The notes under the pieces were generated by a model that ran no database searches, was not told where the DNA came from, and saw nothing but the letters and a program-made list of their open reading frames with translations. From assembly GCA_023252235.1 (NCBI GenBank), contig JAHEXH010000001.1:38019-102018 (forward strand): a stretch of DNA of 64,000 nt, given 5' to 3'. Below, in pieces: positions 49,191 through 58,334 of this stretch. Position 1 is the first letter of the stretch, and the number at the start of each line of letters is the position of its first letter. Made by a program: the position numbers and the translations under genes. This DNA comes from Nitrosotalea sp. (GTDB taxonomy: Archaea > Thermoproteota > Nitrososphaeria > Nitrososphaerales > Nitrosopumilaceae).

Positions 49191-49261
49191 CTGATTTTCT
49201 TTGTTTTAATTTCATATGAAAATGATTTTTCTATTTTTACAACTGTTAAATATCAAAATGA

Positions 49262-50113
49262 TTGAGGAAAGTAATGTGGAAACCAAATTCTATAGTGGTT
49301 GGTAATTCCAAAGATCTTTCACAATTGAAAGACAACACTGTTGCATTAACTGTGACATCTCCGCCATATCATAACGCAATAAACTATCAAGAACATCAAG
49401 ATTCTGAAAAGTGGTACCGCGGAACAGTTGAAGTGTCTCTTGAAGATTGGCTTGATGAGCTGAGGGAGGTTTTTTCTGAAGTTTACCGTGTAACAAAACC
49501 TGGAGGCTTTTGTTGTATTGTGATAGGGAATGAAATCATTGAGGGAAAAAGTAAACTCCCTCTTCCTGCATTACTTCTTGTGGAATTGACAAAAAAAGAG
49601 ATAGGCTGGAGTTTTTTTGAAGAAATAATTTGGAACAAAGTTACTGGAGGGAAAAAAAGATTCAGAGTTACAGTTCAACACCCCTATCCTACATATTATT
49701 ATCCAAATATTATGCATGAACAGATTATAATTTTAAGGAAAATGCCGTTTCATAATTTCAAAGACAAGAAAAGCAAGTTGATTCTTAATGATTTGATGAA
49801 AAAAGAAATTGCAAATTCAATCTGGCATATAGCTCCCATGCCTCCAAGTTATAGAAAATTTCACCCTGCAGCATTTCCAGAAGAGATACCTTATCGTTTA
49901 ATTCAACTCTATAGTAACATCGGTGATCTTGTTCTTGATCCATTCGTTGGTAGTGGTCAAACTACAAAGATGGCAAGATTTCTTCATCGAAAATACATTG
50001 GAGTAGACAAATCCTCAAAATATGTCAAAATCGCTCAGAAAAGAACCATGGAGCCTCCATCACTTCGTAAGATGCAGCTTGTTCCTAACTGGAAAAAACC
50101 AGAACCATTGTAA
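49262..50113 (+). CDS. Site-specific DNA methyltransferase (N4-cytosine/N6-adenine), TSPPY type
   Basis: LTVTSPPYHNAINYQ (catalytic motif first) and LDPFVGSGQTTKMA (SAM motif) near C-term; permuted order. Confidence 0.93.
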   Translation: MRKVMWKPNSIVVGNSKDLSQLKDNTVALTVTSPPYHNAINYQEHQDSEKWYRGTVEVSLEDWLDELREVFSEVYRVTKPGGFCCIVIGNEIIEGKSKLPLPALLLVELTKKEIGWSFFEEIIWNKVTGGKKRFRVTVQHPYPTYYYPNIMHEQIIILRKMPFHNFKDKKSKLILNDLMKKEIANSIWHIAPMPPSYRKFHPAAFPEEIPYRLIQLYSNIGDLVLDPFVGSGQTTKMARFLHRKYIGVDKSSKYVKIAQKRTMEPPSLRKMQLVPNWKKPEPL

Positions 50114-50122
50114 ATTTTTACA

Positions 50123-50380
50123 TTGACGATTCTACTACATAGGAAAGGTTATCTATTAAGAATAGAAAATTCTCTTATGGTAACTTCTAACAGCAAGTCG
50201 TATTTTCGAATTGTTGAGAAAAGTCATAGAAAATATACTGCTGCATTAAAGCATGCCCGATCCAGGCAATCTATAATGAATCTGTACTGGCGGCATAAAA
50301 GAGAACATGAATCTCTTTTGAAAAAACATCTCAAAGAAGAGATGGCTGAAATAATTCAGCTGAAAAAGAAATTCGAATAA
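50123..50380 (+). CDS. Small basic hypothetical protein (likely starts about 50177)
   Basis: Helical, charged: SHRKYTAALKHARSRQSIMNLYWRHKREHESLLKKHLKEEMAE. Confidence 0.55.
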   Translation: MTILLHRKGYLLRIENSLMVTSNSKSYFRIVEKSHRKYTAALKHARSRQSIMNLYWRHKREHESLLKKHLKEEMAEIIQLKKKFE

Positions 50381-50439
50381 CACATTTTTTATTTTTAAAG
50401 AAATTTTATCGATATCTGATTTTGAGATGTAATATTTTG

Positions 50440-50601
50440 TTAGCCTAGTGAGTTGTGCCACATATTTGCCACGCTCTTGTCTAAACCTTTACCGTCTGTA
50501 GAAATTTTTGATTTGTTATCTAGATGCTGTTGTGAATCTATGTGAGATTCTACTTCTTTTTCATCTATCTCTGTGGAGCATATGTTACAACGGAGATTCA
50601 A
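50440..50601 (-). CDS. Small C2H2-like zinc finger protein (53 aa, TTG start)
   Basis: Unlisted ORF MNLRCNICSTEIDEKEVESHIDSQQHLDNKSKISTDGKGLDKSVANMWHNSLG*: CxxC-x11-H-x5-H. Confidence 0.6.
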   Translation of the reverse strand: MNLRCNICSTEIDEKEVESHIDSQQHLDNKSKISTDGKGLDKSVANMWHNSLG

Positions 50602-50665
50602 TGGATGATTTTATTATGTATCTGTATAAGAATTTTACAAATGTTCTAGATTGTCTCTGCTAACA

Positions 50666-51721
50666 TTATTTCTCTACGATGTATTCATCATCTACTTCCA
50701 TTCCAAAATGTCTACCAGTTGCAGGCTTTGAATGTGCAAGAACTAAATCTCCTTTCTTTAGGTGCGTGACTGAAACTAGGTGACCGTTTGGACGTACAAA
50801 ACGAATGGTCTCAGCATTTTGTGCAATGATTCCACCAACTTCGTTTCCCATCTGAGCTTTTATCATGAGCATGGGCCTACTTTCTATTTTGGAACGTCCT
50901 ACTGTAGCTCTTCGAGCTTTGCCATGAGAATCTATGACTAGAACTTCTGATCCTGTCTCTAATTCAGATAAGTAATTTGTTGTTCCATCCGGAGACAAAG
51001 TGTAGCAATGCACTGCACCTGCATTTACTCTGAAGGGTCTAGGTGAAGTAAAAGATGAGCCAACTGATTCGTTATGTACTAGAAATAGGAAATTCGATCT
51101 ACTACCAATTAGCATTCCCTCCCCTCGTCCTAACATGGAAGCCGTATCAACACATACACGTTCACCATTTCCTACTTCTTTTACCTCTAAAATTTTGGCA
51201 GGTTTTAGATCAAAACTCTTTGTTCCAAGATATACCATGGTTTCTTTTACCTCGTTTAAGGAATTAGTTGAAAATATTACTCCATCCACACCTATTTCTA
51301 ATATTGAAAACATTTTACGGACTTCGTCTGGAGTATTAGCTATTGCAAATACCTTTGTGTGAATCTTGTGTAATTTTGCTATAATGTTCTCTAGAGGAAT
51401 TATCTTCCAGTCTTTTACCTCTATTATGACAAAATCTAATCCTGTCTTTGCAAACTGTAGTATGTTCTCTATGTCTGCATTTGAAAGAACTTTGAATTTC
51501 ATTCCAGTCTTTTTACCTTTAAGTTTAGTAACTTTGTCAACTATTACATAATCTGCATTTGCGGAAGTATGAATTGTAGAAAGTTTTGTCCTGATTCCCT
51601 TAAGGCTGCTGGGGTCTATGTTTACAATCTTGATCCCTTCTTTTTCTATCTCGGACACAAATTTGCCAAGCTGACCCCTTGAAACTTTTGGGGTAATAAT
51701 TAATTCTCTATTTTTGCTCAA
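50666..51721 (-). CDS. 3-dehydroquinate synthase II (archaeal type)
   Basis: RVCVDTASMLGRGEGMLIGS..., VNAGAVHCY, adjacent to ADH synthase. Confidence 0.95.
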   Translation of the reverse strand: MSKNRELIITPKVSRGQLGKFVSEIEKEGIKIVNIDPSSLKGIRTKLSTIHTSANADYVIVDKVTKLKGKKTGMKFKVLSNADIENILQFAKTGLDFVIIEVKDWKIIPLENIIAKLHKIHTKVFAIANTPDEVRKMFSILEIGVDGVIFSTNSLNEVKETMVYLGTKSFDLKPAKILEVKEVGNGERVCVDTASMLGRGEGMLIGSRSNFLFLVHNESVGSSFTSPRPFRVNAGAVHCYTLSPDGTTNYLSELETGSEVLVIDSHGKARRATVGRSKIESRPMLMIKAQMGNEVGGIIAQNAETIRFVRPNGHLVSVTHLKKGDLVLAHSKPATGRHFGMEVDDEYIVEK

Positions 51722-52580
51722 GATACTTCGCTGCTTCCTTTGCTGATTCTTTTCTAAATATTATCGCTGAAAGAGCATGAGTCATCTTGCCTGGATTCTT
51801 GTGTTCAAAAATATTCCTACCATATGTCACTCCTTTGGCTCCAGCTTCCATAGCTTCTTCGGTCATTTGCAATACATCCTTGTCTGTCTTTGCCTTGGGA
51901 CCTCCAGCTATTACAATAGGTACGGGAGTACTCTTGACAATTTTTTTGAATGAATCTACATCACCCGTGTAGAGTGTTTTTACTATGTCCGCACCACACT
52001 CTGCTCCGATTCTTGCAACATGTCCAACTATCTCAGGGTCGTGTGGGTTTTTGACATTCTCACCTCGTGGGTACATCATTGCTAAAAGAGGCATACTCCA
52101 TTTATGACAGTCATCTGCAATTCTACCCAGTTGTTCTATCATTTCTGGTTCTTCTTTTCCTCCTATGTTAATATGAAGTGAAACTCCGTCTGCACCCAAT
52201 CGTAATGCCTCTTCAACAGAACCTGTCAGCATCTTTCTGTTTGGTGACATGGACAAAGAGGTACTACCTGAAAAGTGAACGATGAGTCCAATCTTGGTGG
52301 GTTTTGGCAAATTCTTTAAAATTCCTTTGTTGATTATGACTGATGTAAGACCAAAGTGTTGGCAATTGTAAATTAACGCATAAGGATCCTCAATTCCTTT
52401 TAGCGGACCACTTGATATTCCGTGGTCCATTGGTATGCAAAGCATCTTACCATTACGCAGAATACGATTCATTCGAATCTGGTGGCCTGTTACCATTGGA
52501 GTTAATCGCTGGTGTGCCCTACTTAAAAATAGCGGGGAAATGAGGTGTATGTTTTGCCAACTGTAAAAATTGTACTTCAA
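51708..52580 (-). CDS. 2-amino-3,7-dideoxy-D-threo-hept-6-ulosonate synthase (FBA-like)
   Basis: LCIPMDHGISSGPLKGIEDP...GADGVSLHINIGG...PVPIVIAGGPK...GAKGVTYGRNIFEH. Confidence 0.95.
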   Translation of the reverse strand: MKYNFYSWQNIHLISPLFLSRAHQRLTPMVTGHQIRMNRILRNGKMLCIPMDHGISSGPLKGIEDPYALIYNCQHFGLTSVIINKGILKNLPKPTKIGLIVHFSGSTSLSMSPNRKMLTGSVEEALRLGADGVSLHINIGGKEEPEMIEQLGRIADDCHKWSMPLLAMMYPRGENVKNPHDPEIVGHVARIGAECGADIVKTLYTGDVDSFKKIVKSTPVPIVIAGGPKAKTDKDVLQMTEEAMEAGAKGVTYGRNIFEHKNPGKMTHALSAIIFRKESAKEAAKYLEQK

Positions 52581-52733
52581 ATAAGAATTGTCTGGAGACT
52601 TTTCTAGAAATTAATTTTTTGATGCCTTTTAGAAACTTGTCATACTCGACAGAAGTGCAACAAGAGCTATTCTTGAGTGAAAACTAATTTTATTTTCAAA
52701 GGATTAAATACGATATAGAGAAAACACAGTCAA

Positions 52734-53852
52734 TTGAGTCAACTGACAGAACAACTTCATCATTCTGAAATTGGTGATATTTTAGAAAATTCCCTTGGTG
52801 GTAGAAGACCTGAAGTTGAAGAGTGTAAAAGACTTTTGGATTCTGATGATGTTCATCTCATGGGACTGGTTGCAGGTTATTTGACAAGAAAGAAGTTTGG
52901 AAGACGATCTTCTTTTGTAAATAATATGATTTTAAATTATACAAACGTGTGTATCACTGATTGCAAGTTTTGTGCATTTTACAGACCTCCAGGTCATGAA
53001 GAATCTTATACTGTTACACTTGATCAAATAGAATCTAGAGTAAAAACTGCTTGGGAGATGTTTGGTATTACACAGGTGATGTTTCAGGGAGGACATAATC
53101 CATCTCTTAAGATTGAATATTTTGAAGAGGCATTCAAATTGATAAGAAAAAAATTTCCTAGAGTTGGGATTCATGGATTGTCTGCATCTGAAATTGATAT
53201 GATTTCAAAAGTTGAACATACAAATACAAAAGAAGTCTTGTCAAGACTAAAAGAAGCTGGAATGCAATCGATTCCAGGTGCAGGTGCTGAGATTCTAGTT
53301 GATGAAGTAAAACAAATCATTAGTCCAAAAAAGATCTCAAGTAACACATGGCTGAGAATTATGGAAGAAGCTCATGGTCTTGGAATTCCTGCGTCTGCTA
53401 CAATGATGTATGGCCATGTTGAAACTAGGGATGATATCGCAGAACATTTTATGAAAATTGCAAGACTACAGGAAAAGACGAATGGGTTCATGGCATTTAT
53501 CCCATGGAGTTTTGAGCCTAACAATACTTTGATGCAAAAACAAGAGACTGTACAATATCCCGCAGGTGGAACTCAACTTCTAAAGATGATTGCCATATCA
53601 AGATTAATGTATAATGATCTAATCCCTCACATCCAGTCTTCGTGGCTTACAAATGGAGTTGCAATGGCACAAATGGCCTTGCAGTATGGGGCTGATGACT
53701 TTGGAGGTACCCTTCTTGGAGAAGAAGTCGTCTCTTGTACGGGGGCTCGTTCTACTGAACTTACTGGTGCAAAAATAATCCAGGCCGTAAAACAAATCGG
53801 ATATGAAGTTGAGGAACGCGATAATTTCTATAATGTTGTTAAAACTTACTAA
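52734..53852 (+). CDS. mqnC: Cyclic dehypoxanthine futalosine synthase-like radical SAM enzyme (MqnC/CofH family)
   Basis: NYTNVCITDCKFCAFYRPPGHEESYTVT radical SAM CxxxCxxC; MFQGGHNP; SIPGAGAEIL. Confidence 0.88.
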   Translation: MSQLTEQLHHSEIGDILENSLGGRRPEVEECKRLLDSDDVHLMGLVAGYLTRKKFGRRSSFVNNMILNYTNVCITDCKFCAFYRPPGHEESYTVTLDQIESRVKTAWEMFGITQVMFQGGHNPSLKIEYFEEAFKLIRKKFPRVGIHGLSASEIDMISKVEHTNTKEVLSRLKEAGMQSIPGAGAEILVDEVKQIISPKKISSNTWLRIMEEAHGLGIPASATMMYGHVETRDDIAEHFMKIARLQEKTNGFMAFIPWSFEPNNTLMQKQETVQYPAGGTQLLKMIAISRLMYNDLIPHIQSSWLTNGVAMAQMALQYGADDFGGTLLGEEVVSCTGARSTELTGAKIIQAVKQIGYEVEERDNFYNVVKTY

Positions 53853-55300
53853 AGACCGTATCTAGACCACTTTGAGTCTACTGCCTTCTTTGTAGATTCG
53901 TCTGATTTTACAAGTTCTTGAATCTCTCTCTGATATCCCTCTTCTTTTGTTTTTTGGGTTGCGTCTATTCCAAGTTTTGAGCCCAAGTTTACAAAAGGAG
54001 AAGCAGGATCAAGTGTATCTGTTGGCGTATTGTTAATTATTGTAGTATCTCTTGCAGCATCTGCCCTTGTAGTGATTGCCCAAATTACATCATTCAAATC
54101 ATGAACATTTACATCTTCATCAACTACTACAAAGATCTTGGTTAGTGCAAGCTGGCCCATTCCCCAAAGACCCATCATTACCTTCTTGGCCTGTCCTGGG
54201 TATCTCTTCTTGATTGAAATTATGGCCATGCCTTGGAACCATCCTGAAGCTGGCATTGCAAAATCTACAACCTCTGGATGAAACATTCTGATAAGAGGTA
54301 AAAATGAACGCTCGATTACCTTGCCAATGAATGCATCTTCTAAGATTGGCTTTCCTACTATTGTTGTAAGGTAAATTGGTTTTTGTCTTCGCATAATTCC
54401 AGTTAATGTGAATACTGGATATGGTTCAGGTGGTGTATAGTATCCGGTATGATCTCCAAATGGTCCCTCCACTCTAATATCTGATGGATCAACATATCCT
54501 TCTAATACCATCTCTGCATTGGCTGGAACTTCCAAGTCTACTGTTTTACATTTTACAGTCTTGATTCCCGTCTTTCTTGTAATTCCTGCAAAGACATACT
54601 TGTCAAGCCCTTCCGGTACAGGAGCTACTGCAGAAAATACAGTTGCGGGATCCCCTCCAATTATTATTGCCGCCTCAATTTTATTTCCCGAATCTTTCTT
54701 GATATCGTAATGATGTGCACCACGTTTGTGCTTCTGCCAATGCATGAGAGCATGAGTACCATCAATAATCTGCATCCTGTATACTCCAAGATTTCTCACG
54801 CCCGTTTCAGGATGACGTGTGGCAATTAATCCAAATGTGATGAATTTACCAGCATCCTTTGGCCATGTTTTGAGAATTGGAATTTTATCAAATGATGGGG
54901 ACTCTTCTATGATTTCTGTAACCGGGCCATTTTTTTGCAGTTTGGGTGCAACGTCTACCATCTTTGAAAGTTCTGGAAGTTTTCTTAGTTTATCAAAAAT
55001 TCCAGTTGGCATCTCCATCTTTGTTATATCCACAATTCTTTGACCAATTTCTGTAAAGTCTGAAGTCTCCAATCCAATTTCAAGTCGCCTCAAAGAGCCA
55101 AATGCATTTGCAAGTACTGGTATGTTGTAATCTTTGACATTTTCAAAAAGTACAGCAGGGCCATTAGAATACATCACCCTGCTTAGAATTTCTGAAATCT
55201 CTAGATTCGTATCCACTTGTGTTTTTACTCTTTTGAGTTCGCCTGCTTTTTCTAATTTTTCAATAAACTCTGAAAGATCCTCAATAGGCACATCTTTCAC
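53849..55300 (-). CDS. UbiD family decarboxylase (candidate MqnL)
   Basis: GLIATRHPETGVRNLGVYRMQIIDGTHALMHWQKHKRGAHH...EGPFGDHTGYYTPPEPYPVF. Confidence 0.93.
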   Translation of the reverse strand: MKDVPIEDLSEFIEKLEKAGELKRVKTQVDTNLEISEILSRVMYSNGPAVLFENVKDYNIPVLANAFGSLRRLEIGLETSDFTEIGQRIVDITKMEMPTGIFDKLRKLPELSKMVDVAPKLQKNGPVTEIIEESPSFDKIPILKTWPKDAGKFITFGLIATRHPETGVRNLGVYRMQIIDGTHALMHWQKHKRGAHHYDIKKDSGNKIEAAIIIGGDPATVFSAVAPVPEGLDKYVFAGITRKTGIKTVKCKTVDLEVPANAEMVLEGYVDPSDIRVEGPFGDHTGYYTPPEPYPVFTLTGIMRRQKPIYLTTIVGKPILEDAFIGKVIERSFLPLIRMFHPEVVDFAMPASGWFQGMAIISIKKRYPGQAKKVMMGLWGMGQLALTKIFVVVDEDVNVHDLNDVIWAITTRADAARDTTIINNTPTDTLDPASPFVNLGSKLGIDATQKTKEEGYQREIQELVKSDESTKKAVDSKWSRYGL

Positions 55301-55401
55301 TGGATTTACATCTTGTATAAGCTTAACTAGATTTTCATCTAATGCCCAAAAAAAGATCTAACAAAAGAACTTTAATTATACTGTAAAGGAATGCCATCAA
55401 G

Positions 55402-55632
55402 TTGACTGAACAAAAATGCGCAGTCTGTGGAGGTCAGGGGAAAATTATTCTTCTTGATACTCAATGCTCGTTTTGTAATGGAACCGGTGAATTTTCTAAA
55501 ACTGCTGACAGCTACATGAAGTCTCATATCTGTCAATGTATATTTCTTGATCGAATAACATGTCCTCTTTGTGGGAAAAAATGCCATCATGATACTCCAA
55601 ATAAGCCAAAAGTCTTGATTAGTCCTATTTAG
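55402..55632 (+). CDS. Isolated DnaJ-type zinc finger-like protein
   Basis: CAVCGGQGKIILLDTQCSFCNGTGEF...CQCIFLDRITCPLCGKK. Confidence 0.7.
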   Translation: MTEQKCAVCGGQGKIILLDTQCSFCNGTGEFSKTADSYMKSHICQCIFLDRITCPLCGKKCHHDTPNKPKVLISPI

Positions 55633-56006
55633 AAAATCGGAGGGATCTCATTCTTTTTATCATGTCCTCCAGATCCAAATCTGCAGTAAAAACATTGATC
55701 TGATTGCATGTACTTGAGCTGCTCTATTTTGATCGCACCTATTTTAAGTGCAATTTTTGTTAAAATTCTGTATTTTAATGGCATGGATGGAATTACTTCC
55801 TTGAGATATACGTTGTAATGATCTGGACAAAACTTAAGTGTTATATTGCTTGGCTCTTTTGATGTCTGGCTTACAGTCTTTGCCACACCTATTTGTTCTC
55901 GTATGTATTCATGCTTCGGGCATGGGCAATTCCTTCCTCCTGGGTGCTTATAGGCAGGGATATTCTTCCAGTCAAAGCCTGGATATTCCTTCTCAAAGTC
56001 GTCCAA
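55629..56006 (-). CDS. Hypothetical Cys-containing protein (125 aa)
   Basis: Coding-like ORF with CPCPKHE and CFYCRFGSGGH. Confidence 0.65.
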   Translation of the reverse strand: MDDFEKEYPGFDWKNIPAYKHPGGRNCPCPKHEYIREQIGVAKTVSQTSKEPSNITLKFCPDHYNVYLKEVIPSMPLKYRILTKIALKIGAIKIEQLKYMQSDQCFYCRFGSGGHDKKNEIPPIF

Positions 56007-56109
56007 CGCGTAAAAGATGGTCTTGCTTCATATAAAACTTCTATGATTACGGTGTCAAACCTGAACTTGATCAAAATGTAAATAAACTGCCATATCTCAC
56101 AACTACTAC

Positions 56110-56595
56110 ATGTCTAAAGAAGTACAACCAAAAAAACCACGTTCTACTAAAAAAGTTACAGAAGGATCTAACACTGCCGAACTAGAGGCAAAAATAGCAG
56201 AGCTTGAAGCAAAGCTTTCTAATTTATCATCACAAGTAAAACCAGCAGAAGCACCAAAACCAGAGCCAAAACCACAACCCAGACCAGCAGCTTCAGGTCC
56301 AACTCATGGTACACTTCCAGCCGGAATGAAACCAGCTCCAAAACCAGAGTCAACACCAGAACCAACAACTACTGGTGCAGAACTTACAGGAGAGGTAGCA
56401 CCTGCATATGCTAAGATTAGCTCAACAGGATATACTGGCAACAAGTATTTTGCAACAAGAAAGAGATTATCGTATCATCCAGCAAACAAGCAGTTTACTG
56501 GTAGTTCAACAACTACCACAACTGCTCCACCAGCAGAACCCCCAAAACCCAAATCTACAATTCGTACTACACTTCCAGCAGGATTCAAGCCTTAA
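56110..56595 (+). CDS. Pro-rich low-complexity protein with coiled coil and duplicated TLPAG[MF]KP motif
   Basis: ELEAKIAELEAKLSNLSSQ...THGTLPAGMKP...IRTTLPAGFKP. Confidence 0.75.
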   Translation: MSKEVQPKKPRSTKKVTEGSNTAELEAKIAELEAKLSNLSSQVKPAEAPKPEPKPQPRPAASGPTHGTLPAGMKPAPKPESTPEPTTTGAELTGEVAPAYAKISSTGYTGNKYFATRKRLSYHPANKQFTGSSTTTTTAPPAEPPKPKSTIRTTLPAGFKP

Positions 56596-57050
56596 TTTTT
56601 AAAGGCATCTAGCACTTCTTGCGCATGTCCTGCAGGTTTTACTTTTTCAAAAACCTTCAAGATCTTTCCTTTTTCATCAACTAAAAAAGTTGATCTATTT
56701 ACTCCCATGTATTCACGACCCATGAACTGTTTCTTTCCCCAAACACCAAATTTCTTTGCCACTTCTTTTTCAGTATCTGCGAGCAAAATAAAGGGAACTT
56801 TCATTTTTTCACCAAATTTTTTGTGAGACTCTTCATCGTCTGGACTAATTCCGATTATCTCGATTCCTGCAGTCTTGAATTTCTTGTAATCTTGCGCAAA
56901 TTCTGCAGCCTCTGTTGTACATCCTGGTGTAAAGTCTTTTGGATAAAAATAAACAACATATTTTTTACCTTTGAGATCTGATTTTTTTACAATTTTTCCT
57001 TCTGCGTTTTTTAATGAAAAATCTGGAACTGGTTCTCCTTCTGCTAACAT
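56592..57050 (-). CDS. bcp: Peroxiredoxin (BCP family)
   Basis: VPDFSLKNAEGKIVKKSDLKGKKYVVYFYPKDFTPGCTTEAAEF. Confidence 0.95.
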   Translation of the reverse strand: MLAEGEPVPDFSLKNAEGKIVKKSDLKGKKYVVYFYPKDFTPGCTTEAAEFAQDYKKFKTAGIEIIGISPDDEESHKKFGEKMKVPFILLADTEKEVAKKFGVWGKKQFMGREYMGVNRSTFLVDEKGKILKVFEKVKPAGHAQEVLDAFKN

Positions 57051-57134
57051 GTGAAAAATAGAGCAAACATTCCCTACTTATTTTTTGCCCAATAATTCGA
57101 ATCTTTTATATTGTATATTCGGAGGTCAGAGTGA

Positions 57135-57845
57135 ATGATGGTTAATCCACGTGCGTGGTTTGCAGAAGCAATAGCAACATACTGTCTTGTCTTCTTTGGG
57201 CCGTTATCGATTGGACTTGCAGTAGTAGCATTTGGTACAGGACTCTCAGTTCCTGCAATAGTTATGATAGCACTTGCACACGGAGCGGCGATAGGACTTA
57301 TGGTTTACACGTTTGGGCATGTTTCAGGTGCACACATCAATCCTGCTGTTACGATATCTATGATAGTAACAAAACGAATCAATATCAAAGACGGTATTGC
57401 TTACATTATATTTCAGATAATTGGCGCAATTGCAGCAGCTGCTTCATACAAGGCAATTCTGCCAGACATTGGAGCAAAGGTGAACTTTGGTACACAGGGA
57501 GGACCAAGTGCTCTTTTACATAACAGTGCAATGTCAGGATTTGCAGTTGAAGCCATTCTTACATTCTTCTTGGTAACTGTTATCTTTATGACGGCGATTC
57601 ACAAAAAGGCACCAGCTGGAATGTATGGTCTTGCCATTGGTGGAATGATATTTTTGATACACTTGATAGGTGTCCCATTGACTGGAGCAAGTGTTAATCC
57701 TGCAAGAACCTTGGGACCTGCAATAATATCTGGCTACTGGGACTATCACTGGATTTACTGGGCAGGACCAATAGTTGGTGCTGTTATTGCCGGATTGATA
57801 ATGAATTATATCTTTGTCAAAAAGGCTGAAAACGAAATCGCATAA
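57135..57845 (+). CDS. MIP family channel (aquaporin/glycerol facilitator)
   Basis: SGAHINPAVTISM and GASVNPARTLGPAI dual NPA boxes. Confidence 0.96.
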   Translation: MMVNPRAWFAEAIATYCLVFFGPLSIGLAVVAFGTGLSVPAIVMIALAHGAAIGLMVYTFGHVSGAHINPAVTISMIVTKRINIKDGIAYIIFQIIGAIAAAASYKAILPDIGAKVNFGTQGGPSALLHNSAMSGFAVEAILTFFLVTVIFMTAIHKKAPAGMYGLAIGGMIFLIHLIGVPLTGASVNPARTLGPAIISGYWDYHWIYWAGPIVGAVIAGLIMNYIFVKKAENEIA

Positions 57846-57900
57846 AATTTTTCATATTTTTGAAATGTATTATAACAGGCAACTGCTGAATTTTATTAGT

Positions 57901-57975
57901 GGACCCGTAGCATAGCTTGGATAGTGCGGACGCTTGCGGAGCGTCAGGTCGTGGGTTCGAATCCCCCCGGGCCCG
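57901..57975 (+). tRNA. tRNA-Arg(GCG) with two non-canonical stem oppositions
   Basis: GGACCCG...GACGC-TTGCGGA-GCGTC anticodon arm...GTGGG-TTCGAAT-CCCCC...CGGGCCC-G; A3/C70 and T50/C64 do not pair. Confidence 0.85.
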
Positions 57976-58021
57976 TCTACTATCATGGTACTAAAATAAG
58001 GCCCACCCGTGTATATCACGA

Positions 58022-58299
58022 ATGGAATTAGACCTTGATGAAAAAGGAAAGATCTTGAAGATTATGCTGTAGAAAACATGGACGAGGTGAAAAAACTAAG
58101 CAAGATGCTTGCAAATGCTGGAAAGAATGTTGGAACAATTATTGGAATCATAGAGAATCTTCGTAGAGATATTAAGGATACTGTAAAAGAGATTGCGGCT
58201 CTGAAAATGATACCTACTATTGGAGATCAGATAGAAAAAGCTATTAGTGAAAAATATAGGTTAAAGGTTGATGAAATTCAGAAGATTAGGAGTACGTAA
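58022..58299 (+). pseudogene. Small coiled protein gene with apparent 1-nt deletion near 58048 (intact downstream frame 58078-58299)
   Basis: Frame at 58022 reads MELDLDEKGK then hits TAG; the other frame gives DLEDYAVENMDEVKKLSKMLANAGKNVG..., contiguous if one A is restored. Confidence 0.45.
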
Positions 58300-58334
58300 A
58301 AAACAATATCTAGCACAGGAGACTGAATAGTTTC

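Noticed and set aside
57155-57523. 122-aa ORF and 57534-57749 antisense ORF within the aquaporin gene
   Set aside because: Alternate frames of a clear MIP channel with dual NPA motifs
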